Part shown: piece after piece, positions 7,537 through 15,005 of the stretch | Position numbering within the stretch: the first letter of the stretch is position 1 | Layout: each line of letters starts with the position of its first letter | DNA from: Polyangiaceae bacterium | GTDB lineage: Bacteria; Myxococcota_A; Polyangia; Polyangiales; Polyangiaceae | Length of the DNA: 39,236 nucleotides | Direction of reading: 5' to 3' | Assembly (NCBI GenBank): GCA_029941785.1 | Contig: JAPYTK010000028.1 | Span: forward strand, 1 to 39,236 | Translations under genes and position numbers: made by a program | Notes under the pieces: model-generated | The model's input: the letters and a program-made list of their open reading frames with translations, nothing else | Told to the model about the DNA's origin: nothing | Databases searched by the model: none

Positions 7537-8952
7537 ATGCGAAACCCAATTATCGGCGCCGCCGCTAGCCTCATTTTCATGACCGGCCTAGCCGCAGGCT
7601 GTAGCACCAACATCGGCGAGGACATCGGCCACGAGAAGTGGAACCGACAGAACAACCCCGCCCACGTAGACGACAACTTCAAATACAATGTCGGCGAACT
7701 CCCGCTGACCGGTCAATCCAAACTCGAGCCGATCCCTGCCGACTACTGGGCGACCTACCACGACAGCATCAACGCGACCTGGGACGGCGACAGCCCGTCG
7801 CCTGCGACCAAGTTTGGCGAGGCCTTTGGCATCGACGGCCTCGAAGACATCATCAGCCGCAATTACGGCATCGACAAGTATCGCGGCAGCCGCAAGTCGT
7901 GCAAGACCAGCTCCGACTGCAGCGACCTCGAGGACGGCAGCAGCTGTTCACGTCGTGCCGGAGAGGTTTCCGATCCGGACACCGAGGGTTATGTCGACGG
8001 CGTCTGCATTCCGAGCTGGTGGGGCATTTGCCACGGCTGGGCGCCTTACGCCATCAGTGAGCCGGCAGCGGTGAACCCCGTCGAGCACAACGGCGTGACC
8101 TTCTACCCGGGCGACATCGAGGCCTTGATGTCCTTGGTGTACGGCAAAGGGCTGCGCGTGAAGTTCCTCTCGGAGCGATGCAACGAGAAGGCGCCCGATC
8201 CCGATGAGGATGGTCGCATTCCCGAGGACGAGTGTCGGGACATGAACCCGGGCTCGCTGCACGTTGTGGCGACCAACATGCTCGGCATTCGCGGCCAGGG
8301 CTTCGTCGAGGATCGAACCTATGACCTCCAGGTCTGGAATCAGCCGGTCAAGGGTTACGATGTGACCAACGCGACCGAGGACGGCAAGCTGAAAGAGGTC
8401 ACCAAGGCCGAAGCCATTGCGCTGCTTGATGCCGAAGGCGAAACGTATACGTACAACACGGACGCCAAGCGCTTCTTCCACGTAAAGCTTGCGCTGCACT
8501 GGATCACCGAAGCGCCCCCGTCGCAATCGTCGCATGTCGGCGAGTCGGCTTACACGCGAACCGACAATTACGAGTACATTCTCGAGACGGACGCAGACGG
8601 CAACATCATGGGTGGTGAGTACGTTGGCTCGAGCCGGACGAATCACCCGGACTTCGTGTGGTGGCCCACCGCCAAGCCGAATGGCTGGGTTGCGGAGGGC
8701 AAAGTCACCTACGAAGATGTCGCGATGCTCAACGCCAAGGCGGCGGCCGGCGGTAGTGACGAGCCGAGCGGCGACGAGCCGGTCGCGAATGGTTGCTCGC
8801 ACAACGAGTGCCAGACGGGCGAAAAGCTCGTCAGCGACTGCAGTCCTTGCGCGACGACGGTATGCGAGCTCGACCCGTACTGCTGCGACACCGAGTGGGA
8901 CAGCTACTGCATCGACGAAGCCCGTAACCACGCCTCGTGTGGCTGCGAGTAA
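7537..8952 (+). CDS. transglutaminase-elicitor-family lipoprotein (paralogue 2) with C-terminal cysteine-rich module
   Basis: The product has 471 residues, with a signal peptide ending GLAAGC. The central 390 residues align almost without gaps to the protein at 2699, including PADYWATY, WWGICHGWAPYA with candidate nucleophile Cys165, CRDMNPGSLH, YDLQVWNQPV and HPDFVWWPTAKPNG. About ten extra residues lie just before the active site. After a Ser/Gly/Asp/Pro linker the protein adds a module of about 50 residues beginning at Cys420: CSHNEC, then a Cys-X2-Cys, a Cys-Cys pair, WDSYC and a final Cys-Gly-Cys. This tail is absent from paralogue 1 but recurs twice at the end of the lipoprotein encoded at 11384. 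Expected role is protein cross-linking outside the cell; the tail may serve anchoring or partner binding (inference). A strong terminator follows. Confidence 0.88.
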   Translation: MRNPIIGAAASLIFMTGLAAGCSTNIGEDIGHEKWNRQNNPAHVDDNFKYNVGELPLTGQSKLEPIPADYWATYHDSINATWDGDSPSPATKFGEAFGIDGLEDIISRNYGIDKYRGSRKSCKTSSDCSDLEDGSSCSRRAGEVSDPDTEGYVDGVCIPSWWGICHGWAPYAISEPAAVNPVEHNGVTFYPGDIEALMSLVYGKGLRVKFLSERCNEKAPDPDEDGRIPEDECRDMNPGSLHVVATNMLGIRGQGFVEDRTYDLQVWNQPVKGYDVTNATEDGKLKEVTKAEAIALLDAEGETYTYNTDAKRFFHVKLALHWITEAPPSQSSHVGESAYTRTDNYEYILETDADGNIMGGEYVGSSRTNHPDFVWWPTAKPNGWVAEGKVTYEDVAMLNAKAAAGGSDEPSGDEPVANGCSHNECQTGEKLVSDCSPCATTVCELDPYCCDTEWDSYCIDEARNHASCGCE

Positions 8953-9006
8953 TCGCTTCCGTCACAAGGTGGCGTAGGGCTCGAAACAGCCCGCGCCAAC
9001 GAACGA

Positions 9007-9045
9007 AGCCCCGAACCTTCAGCGGTCCGGGGCTTCTCGTTTTTG
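9007..9045 (+). terminator. Rho-independent terminator after transglutaminase 2
   Basis: AGCCCCGAACC (9007-9017) pairs with GGTCCGGGGCT (9024-9034) apart from one mismatch, around a six-base loop, and TTTTT follows at about 9040-9044. This is a classic intrinsic terminator in the short gap between two convergent genes. Confidence 0.85.
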
Positions 9046-9059
9046 TCCTGTCTCGGTGC

Positions 9060-11081
9060 TCAGAGCATGAGCGAATCGAGTTTCCTCAGGCCGTGGCGCT
9101 CGCCCATGTGGCTGGCGAAACGAGCCAGCGTTTTCTTTGCGATGTGCGTTCGGCCGGCGAGAACCAGAGCGACCATGACATCCGTCGCTGCGTCCGGATC
9201 ATCCCGGCGCCACTCGAAGGCACGGTCCGACATGTACTCATAGTAGTCGACCACCTGCCCTTGGACGGTCTTGAGCAGCCGCTTCACCAGTAAGCGGTCG
9301 GTGCGCTGAATCAAGTTGGCGTCCGAGAAGGGAAACGCGAGCGGGTTGGAGCTGACTCCGTATTGGGGGTACGCGAGGTGGGTGTCGTCTTGCGTGCGGG
9401 TGTCCGCCGTGCTCTTGCGAATGCTCGGGCCGGCGTCCCAGGCTGTTTTTAGCTCCATTGTGCTGTTCGCAACGCAACGGCGAGTGACGTGAGAGACGGG
9501 AAAACGGAACTCCTCGATGACGTCCTCTCGAACCCTGTCCGGCGTGCGGGCGAGCTTGGCGGACAGCTGTCCCACGAGCGCGCGCGCACGCTGCAGGGCG
9601 GTCTCCTTTTCCCGAAGCCGACGCGTTGCTTTGTCTGCGTCGTATCGGGCACGCTTGCAGCGACGTCGGGCTTGTTCGTATTGATCTTTGGCCCGTTTGC
9701 TTTTCTGCGACGTCTGCGCGTAGGCGTGTTTTGCGTCGTGGAGCTGGCGCCGCTCCTCAGCGAGACGCTGACGCATGCCGTCTCGGTTGTGGACGAAGCC
9801 CTTCTTTCGTCGCGCGCGGCGCGCGCGGGCGAGCCGTCTCTCCAGTTCGGCGATACGCTGTTCGTGATGCTGGACATCGACGCGGGCGGCATCTCGTGCG
9901 CTCGCCGCGGCATCGCGGGCCTTTCGTGCGGGGATTTGCTCGAGGCGTCGGCATCGCTCGGCCGCCGCGCGCTTCCGCTTCACCGAGCGGCGCTCGGTCG
10001 CGACCTCGTTCGCCAGGCGTTGGGCCTTGGGCTCCGAGCCGTGCAGTTTCGCTGCGATGCGTTCGTACTGGGCGTTGGCCACCCAACGGCTGCCGGCGAT
10101 GTATTCTTGAGTGGCCGTCGATTGGGTGGCGAGCTGGTCACAGGCCATCGGCGCCGCGGATAAGGCCGCGACCATGGTCGCCCCGTCACCATCAGCCGGG
10201 AGACGCACGCCGGAGAGCTTGAGCGCATGGTGCTCGAGCATGGTTCCCACTTCGAGGGCTCGTTGGCTGTCCTTGTCTGGTTTCACTGCCAAGATGAACG
10301 CTGCTTGTCGGGCGAGGGCAGGGGCCAGTCGGCGGAGCGCGGCGCGGTCTTCCGGGCGCTGCGCGACTTCGTAGGCTCGCGCGTAGTGTGCTGCGGCGAC
10401 TCCGTTGTGCTGCTCGCTCTCGGCCTTCTTTGCCTCGGAGACCAGGGTGTCCGCCCAGGCGTTGCGGATATGGCTTCGCCGCTTCTTGACGATTCGCGCC
10501 TGCGTCCGATCGTAACGGGCAACCGGAGCCAAGGCTTCGATGGCGTCGGCGTGGTCCCCGCGAGCGAGGGCACTTTCGCTCTTTGTGTAAAAAGCACGCC
10601 GGATGATTGCACGTCGCTTCGCGACACCTTTCGCGGTCGGAAAGAGCTTGTCGATGCGCGCGCCGAAAACGTACGCCGTCTCCATGCGGCCTTCGGCGAT
10701 CTGCTTGTCCAGCTCGGCCATCATTCGCTCGAGGATCTCGCCTTTCAGCATGTTGCCTTTTTTCGGGTCGAGCCGAGCGACGTATTTTGCCTCGGCGAGG
10801 GCGTCCTCGTAGCGACTGGCTTTCAGCTGCGCGCGCATCTCGGCAGTCGCTTGGTCGATGGCGTAGGGCCGGATCTGATCGCGAAGCCGGCGGGCCTTGT
10901 CCGAGTCTGAATCGTGCTGCAATGCCCGATCGTACTCGGCCAGTGCGGCGCGGTAGTCACCGCGAGCGGCGTGATCATGGCCCCGGTCGAGGTAGTTCTG
11001 AAAGGCGCAACCGCCGAGCAGCGCCCCTGATAACAGGATGGCCATGGCTCGGTGGGTCCAACATGGGTTGAAGAACTTCAT
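9060..11081 (-). CDS. TPR / coiled-coil lipoprotein of unknown function
   Basis: The frame is open from 11192, but the start at 11081 is preferred because MKFFNPCWTHRAMAILL then begins a normal signal peptide with a lipobox (Leu-Gly-Gly-Cys). That gives 673 residues. Directly after the lipid site comes a tetratricopeptide-like helix pair (YLDRGHDHAARGDYRAALA) and more helical repeats to about residue 280. Residues about 340-510 are extremely charged, Arg/Lys/Glu/Ala-rich, and read as a long coiled coil. The final 150 residues are more globular, with KTVQGQVVDYYEYM near the end. It is probably a periplasm-facing scaffold lipoprotein. It converges with transglutaminase 2 and diverges from the cysteine-rich lipoprotein gene. 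I recognise no named family beyond the TPR segment. Confidence 0.8.
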   Translation of the reverse strand: MKFFNPCWTHRAMAILLSGALLGGCAFQNYLDRGHDHAARGDYRAALAEYDRALQHDSDSDKARRLRDQIRPYAIDQATAEMRAQLKASRYEDALAEAKYVARLDPKKGNMLKGEILERMMAELDKQIAEGRMETAYVFGARIDKLFPTAKGVAKRRAIIRRAFYTKSESALARGDHADAIEALAPVARYDRTQARIVKKRRSHIRNAWADTLVSEAKKAESEQHNGVAAAHYARAYEVAQRPEDRAALRRLAPALARQAAFILAVKPDKDSQRALEVGTMLEHHALKLSGVRLPADGDGATMVAALSAAPMACDQLATQSTATQEYIAGSRWVANAQYERIAAKLHGSEPKAQRLANEVATERRSVKRKRAAAERCRRLEQIPARKARDAAASARDAARVDVQHHEQRIAELERRLARARRARRKKGFVHNRDGMRQRLAEERRQLHDAKHAYAQTSQKSKRAKDQYEQARRRCKRARYDADKATRRLREKETALQRARALVGQLSAKLARTPDRVREDVIEEFRFPVSHVTRRCVANSTMELKTAWDAGPSIRKSTADTRTQDDTHLAYPQYGVSSNPLAFPFSDANLIQRTDRLLVKRLLKTVQGQVVDYYEYMSDRAFEWRRDDPDAATDVMVALVLAGRTHIAKKTLARFASHMGERHGLRKLDSLML

Positions 11082-11383
11082 ATGGATGGGACGGTCTAGC
11101 GCGGGGAAGTGAGCATTCTTTTTTCTCGTCGGCCTGCCTTCGTAATGGTTACGGGGGTGGTTATATGTGTGACCACATGGATCTTTCGTCACCTAAATCA
11201 CCACAGTTACCTACATTGTACTACATAGTCAGATTCGGGTTAGATGATGTAAGTGGCTGATAATATATGATTCTATGTGTTGTCGCCCAATGTCGCACAA
11301 TGTGGTCCAGGACTTGCTTATGCAGGCTGTGTCTTGGAGGAGAACCACTCAACGACCGAGTGGTCATGAACGGGAGCAGTGAT
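11082..11383. promoter_or_regulatory. divergent intergenic region, 302 bases
   Basis: This region separates two divergent lipoprotein genes and is clearly AT-richer than its flanks. A TAATAT at 11261-11266 could be a minus-10 element for the rightward gene, without a convincing minus-35. The words TGTCGC and AATGT are repeated at 11280-11305. GGAGGAG (11336-11342) is followed by a perfect seven-base hairpin (ACCACTC 11344-11350, GAGTGGT 11358-11364) just before two in-frame ATGs. No small gene is visible. Confidence 0.4.
11372..11376 (+). promoter_or_regulatory. ribosome-binding site that fixes the start of the cysteine-rich lipoprotein gene
   Basis: GGGAG lies seven bases before the ATG at 11384. 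Starting there gives a normal basic-plus-hydrophobic signal peptide, whereas earlier in-frame starts (11267, 11366) add residues that do not resemble a signal. Confidence 0.6.
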
Positions 11384-13102
11384 ATGCGAAGCACCAACAC
11401 CATAAAGAAACTGATAACAGCCGCCGTGATGCTGATTGCACCACCCGCGCTGATTTTGCCTGCCTGTACGAGCGATGTGGCCCCTGAGGACACCACGCAA
11501 GCACCGGGTCCTGACGGTGGCGACGGCCAAGGCGACGATGGCGAGGGGATTTGCCTACTCAACAACTGCAAGACGGATCTCGAGTGCCAAGGCTGTTCCG
11601 ACGGTCGCACCACCTGCAAGGTCGAAGAGAACCGCTGTGTGGCTTGCGATCCGGTGAGCGGCAAGGGCTGCGGCGAGGGCGAGCAGTGTTCGCCCTACGG
11701 GCTCTGCGTACCCGAAGGTCTCACCTGCGACTCGGACGCTGAAGGAAACCCGACCGTAAAGTGCAACAGCAACGCGGACTGCAAAGCGTGTAGCCCCATG
11801 CATCAGGTTTGCGACCCCGCAACCAATTCGTGTCAGGCGTGCACCGCAACGAACACTCAGCACTGTTTGCAGAGCGACATCTGCATCGACAAGTCGGGTG
11901 ATGGCCACCCGGAGAGTTGTTCGCCCAAGTGCCCGAGCAGCTGTGATGCCGACAACGATTGCAGTCAGTGTGGCGGTCCTGGCAACGAGGCCCACGCGTG
12001 CAACGCTCACAAATGTGCGGAGTGTTCCGACACCTACCCCTGTCCAGCTGGGCTTGAGTGCAACAGCGGCAGCTGCGTTCCGCAGTGCGGGATCCCTGGT
12101 CCCACCGCTGGCGACTGCACCTCGGACGAAGACTGTGCGTTCTGCGGCGATCCGAATTCACCCGACAAATGGGCCTGCAAGAAGCCCATTAACTCCAACG
12201 GCCCGAACGACCACGGAACGTGTGGTCCCGATGCCGCCGGGTGCTCGGACCTTGGCAACAGCGTCGCGGTGCTTCCCGCTCCCTACGACCAGGTGACGAA
12301 CGCCTGCTCGGACGACAACGACTGCAACGGCGTCGGGATCACCTACAACGTGGGCGCGATGGTAAAGAAGCTCGTCGGCAAAGACGAGATCAACCTCGGC
12401 TTCAAGAAGGTCAAGATTCAGGACGCCAACGTCCAGTACGCCATGCCAAAGTGCGCGGACATCGACATCACCGAGAACATCAGCTGCGGCGTATGCGTTC
12501 CCTGCGAGGTCGACTCCGACTGCCAGCCCATCGATCTCGACAATGTCATGAGCGACCTCTTCAAGGGTGACCCGCTCGCCCAGATCGCCGGCAGCATGCT
12601 CATCGACTTGCTCTACGGCAACACGCCCGACCACCACTTGAACTTCTTCTGTCAACCGGTGGCGGCTGGCTACGGCGCCTGTGTGCCCTGCTCCAATCCT
12701 CTCCAGGCTTGTGGCACGAGCAACAACAACAACAACATGGGCGGCGGTAACAACAATGGTGGCGCCAACTGTGCTCACGGCCTTTGCGACCAGGGTGCTG
12801 CTCTGGACCCGAACTGTGACAGCTGCGTGACCAACGTGTGCAACCAGGACAGCTTCTGCTGCACCAACTCGTGGGACAATCTCTGTGTCGACCAAGCCAA
12901 GAAACTGTGCGGCGCCAACATCTGTGGCGGCGGCGGCGGTGGTGGCTGCGACCACAGCGAATGCTCCTCGGGCGGCAAGCTCGACAAGAGCTGCAGCACC
13001 TGCGCGACAGAGGTTTGCAATCAGGACGCTTACTGCTGCGACAACCAGTGGGACTCAATCTGCGTCAATCTGGCGAAGAACACCGCATCCTGTGGTTGCT
13101 AA
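11384..13102 (+). CDS. very cysteine-rich lipoprotein with two C-terminal cysteine modules
   Basis: The product has 572 residues. The signal peptide ends ILPAC, a probable lipoprotein site. Residues about 50-330 are packed with cysteines in short Asp-Cys units (DLECQGC, NADCKAC, NDCSQC, EDCAFC), resembling small disulphide-knotted extracellular repeats. A less Cys-dense stretch (about residues 305-440) follows. An Asn/Gly-rich linker encoded by an AAC run (near 12720-12766) then leads to two copies of a 50-residue module starting at Cys463 and Cys522. Each has Cys-X-His-X2-Cys, a Cys-X2-Cys, a Cys-Cys pair, WDxxC and a late Cys. The same module ends transglutaminase 2. The architecture suggests a secreted, disulphide-stabilised surface or matrix protein. 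Its function is unknown; a shared anchoring or cross-linking role with the transglutaminase is inference. Confidence 0.85.
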   Translation: MRSTNTIKKLITAAVMLIAPPALILPACTSDVAPEDTTQAPGPDGGDGQGDDGEGICLLNNCKTDLECQGCSDGRTTCKVEENRCVACDPVSGKGCGEGEQCSPYGLCVPEGLTCDSDAEGNPTVKCNSNADCKACSPMHQVCDPATNSCQACTATNTQHCLQSDICIDKSGDGHPESCSPKCPSSCDADNDCSQCGGPGNEAHACNAHKCAECSDTYPCPAGLECNSGSCVPQCGIPGPTAGDCTSDEDCAFCGDPNSPDKWACKKPINSNGPNDHGTCGPDAAGCSDLGNSVAVLPAPYDQVTNACSDDNDCNGVGITYNVGAMVKKLVGKDEINLGFKKVKIQDANVQYAMPKCADIDITENISCGVCVPCEVDSDCQPIDLDNVMSDLFKGDPLAQIAGSMLIDLLYGNTPDHHLNFFCQPVAAGYGACVPCSNPLQACGTSNNNNNMGGGNNNGGANCAHGLCDQGAALDPNCDSCVTNVCNQDSFCCTNSWDNLCVDQAKKLCGANICGGGGGGGCDHSECSSGGKLDKSCSTCATEVCNQDAYCCDNQWDSICVNLAKNTASCGC

Positions 13103-13122
13103 ACGTTTCCACCATACCCAAC

Positions 13123-13178
13123 GCTGAGTTTTCGCTCAGCCCCGACGGGCCCCGACTGTTGTCATGCAGTTGGGGCTC
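13123..13178 (+). terminator. possible hairpin terminator region after the cysteine-rich lipoprotein gene
   Basis: GCTGAG (13123-13128) pairs with CTCAGC (13135-13140) around a six-base loop. Immediately after it, CCCCGACTG and CAGTTGGGG form a second nine-base stem with one wobble. No T-tract follows either, so any termination may need Rho. Confidence 0.35.
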
Positions 13179-13234
13179 AGTCGTGTCGGAGGTGGGAACT
13201 GGTCACAGGCGCTCCGGCGCGATAGATAACGGCT

Positions 13235-14956
13235 GTGCCCTCTTCTGTACCCCTTGCCGCATCGACGAAACGCCTCCCGAGCTGGCGTTACGTTGTGGCC
13301 CTCGCCTGGCTAGGGGCATGTGTTGCGGGCGCGCTGTGGTGTTTCGGAGTGTTCGACCGGGAGGCGCCGCGTGCTCCTCTTCGGCTGATGGTGGCCGGTC
13401 AGCTGCTCCCGGCGACAGCTGTCTCGAGCTCCGAGGGGGCGGTAGCCGAGGCACTCGACCGCATTCGGCGTTACGCGACGCAGGGGATCGTGCTGCAGGT
13501 GCCAAGCGCTTCCGGTGCGGAACAGGCCAAACACAAGCTCGCAAGCTCGGCGATGGGGGCGGAGATCGATCGTGCGCACCTCGTGGCGTTCATGACGGAC
13601 GCGCTCGACCCCCAGAGTGCATTGCGGCGCGCCTATGAAGAGAGAAGGTCCAAGGACAGCCAGGCTGTTCTCCATGTTCCCATCCCGATACGCGTCGATC
13701 CGGCACGCAGTGCGTCGCTTCTGTTGACCATCAAGGATGAGAGCGATCGCCAGGCGGTTGACGCGACGGTCGATATGTCGACGCGAACCGTTCGCCCTGA
13801 GCGCATCGGCTTGCGCATGGACATCTACGCGACGCTCGGTCGGCTCCAAGACACCATCGCGGCGGCCGGCACCGAGATGCAAGCCGTCGTCGAACAGATC
13901 GAGCCGCGGATCCGGGCCGACGCGCTCGCGAACGTGAGGCTCGACGCCGTGCTCGGATTTTTCGAGACTCGCTATTCGCGTAGCGCGAAGTCTCGGGCAC
14001 GCACCTACAATTTACGCTTGGCGGCCTCCCGGCTCGATGGTGCGGTGGTACTTCCCGGCGAGACCTTCGATTTTAATTCCATCGTCGGGCCCCGTGACGA
14101 AGCGAATGGGTATCGAGTCGCGCCTGTGATTGCCGAAGGAGAACTGGTGGATGGAATTGGCGGGGGCACCTGTCAGGTATCCGGAACCCTGCACGGTGCT
14201 GCGTTTTTCTCTGGACTCGAGATCGTGGAGCGTCGACCGCATTCTCGCCCGAGCTCCTACATCAAGCTGGGCATGGATGCGGCCGTTGCCTATCCGAGCA
14301 TCAATTTTCGTGTGCGAAACCCTTTCGACGTGCCTGTCGTCCTTCACGAGACGGTGAAGGGCGGCGTGGTGAGGGCAGAGGTGCTTGGGCCGAAGCGCAA
14401 GCACACGGTGAGTTTCTTTCGACGCGTTGACGCTGTCATTCCCTTCGAGGTCGTCGAGCGAGAGACGGACAGCTTACCCGAGGGCAAGCGGATCTTGTCT
14501 CAGCGGGGCGTTCCCGGGTTCAAGGTCACCGTGTTTCGAATCGTTCGCAAAGGGGCGTATGCCGTGCGAACGAAGGTGCGGGATCACTATCCGCCGACGA
14601 TGCAGATCATCAAGGTGGGCACGGGGCCCGAAGACAAGAAGTCGCGTCTGCGCGATGATCGGCATCGGGAGTACACGGCGGATGAATACCTCGTCATGAC
14701 GCAGGGACCGAAGATCGGTTTGCGCCGCGGTCAGGCAGGGATGGTCGAGAGCCGCGTGCCGGGCAAGACGGGCCGCCGGGGATGGCAGAAGGAGGAGGGG
14801 ATGCCAGTGTACGAGCCCGACGAAGAGGACGAAGACGAGGCAGAGGATGCCGGCGAAGGGCTCAAAAAGGGAGCGAAGGCGACCGATGGGCCATCGGCCA
14901 AGAAGCGCTCCGACCGCGGCGGCGCAACGAAGCCGGGCAAACCGAGCGAGCCCTAA
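13235..14956 (+). CDS. VanW-family single-pass membrane protein
   Basis: The product has 573 residues starting at GTG. One membrane helix at about residues 18-38 is followed by a periplasmic part. Residues about 245-390 match the VanW domain: VLPGETFDFNSIVG, GYRVAPVI, the glycine-rich GIGGGTCQVSGTLHGAAFF, ERRPHS, and YPSINFRVRNPFDVPVV. VanW proteins occur alongside some vancomycin-resistance clusters but are mostly of unknown function and are thought to act at the cell wall. The N-terminal 200 residues probably form a substrate-binding-like region before VanW, as in longer family members. The last 90 residues are acidic then Lys/Gly-rich and likely disordered. The resistance context is missing here, so a general envelope role is the safer reading. 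Confidence 0.85.
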   Translation: MPSSVPLAASTKRLPSWRYVVALAWLGACVAGALWCFGVFDREAPRAPLRLMVAGQLLPATAVSSSEGAVAEALDRIRRYATQGIVLQVPSASGAEQAKHKLASSAMGAEIDRAHLVAFMTDALDPQSALRRAYEERRSKDSQAVLHVPIPIRVDPARSASLLLTIKDESDRQAVDATVDMSTRTVRPERIGLRMDIYATLGRLQDTIAAAGTEMQAVVEQIEPRIRADALANVRLDAVLGFFETRYSRSAKSRARTYNLRLAASRLDGAVVLPGETFDFNSIVGPRDEANGYRVAPVIAEGELVDGIGGGTCQVSGTLHGAAFFSGLEIVERRPHSRPSSYIKLGMDAAVAYPSINFRVRNPFDVPVVLHETVKGGVVRAEVLGPKRKHTVSFFRRVDAVIPFEVVERETDSLPEGKRILSQRGVPGFKVTVFRIVRKGAYAVRTKVRDHYPPTMQIIKVGTGPEDKKSRLRDDRHREYTADEYLVMTQGPKIGLRRGQAGMVESRVPGKTGRRGWQKEEGMPVYEPDEEDEDEAEDAGEGLKKGAKATDGPSAKKRSDRGGATKPGKPSEP

Positions 14957-15005
14957 AATTTCGGGGACGTTGCGAAGTAGGACCTCCTCGTGGCACCCTC
15001 TGGAC

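Noticed and set aside
7948-8931. 327-codon open frame on the - strand
   Set aside because: Antisense to transglutaminase 2, whose frame has clear family motifs and a ribosome site.
12158-12955. 265-codon Val/Ala-rich open frame on the - strand
   Set aside because: Mirror of the cysteine-rich lipoprotein codons; low complexity and no start signal.
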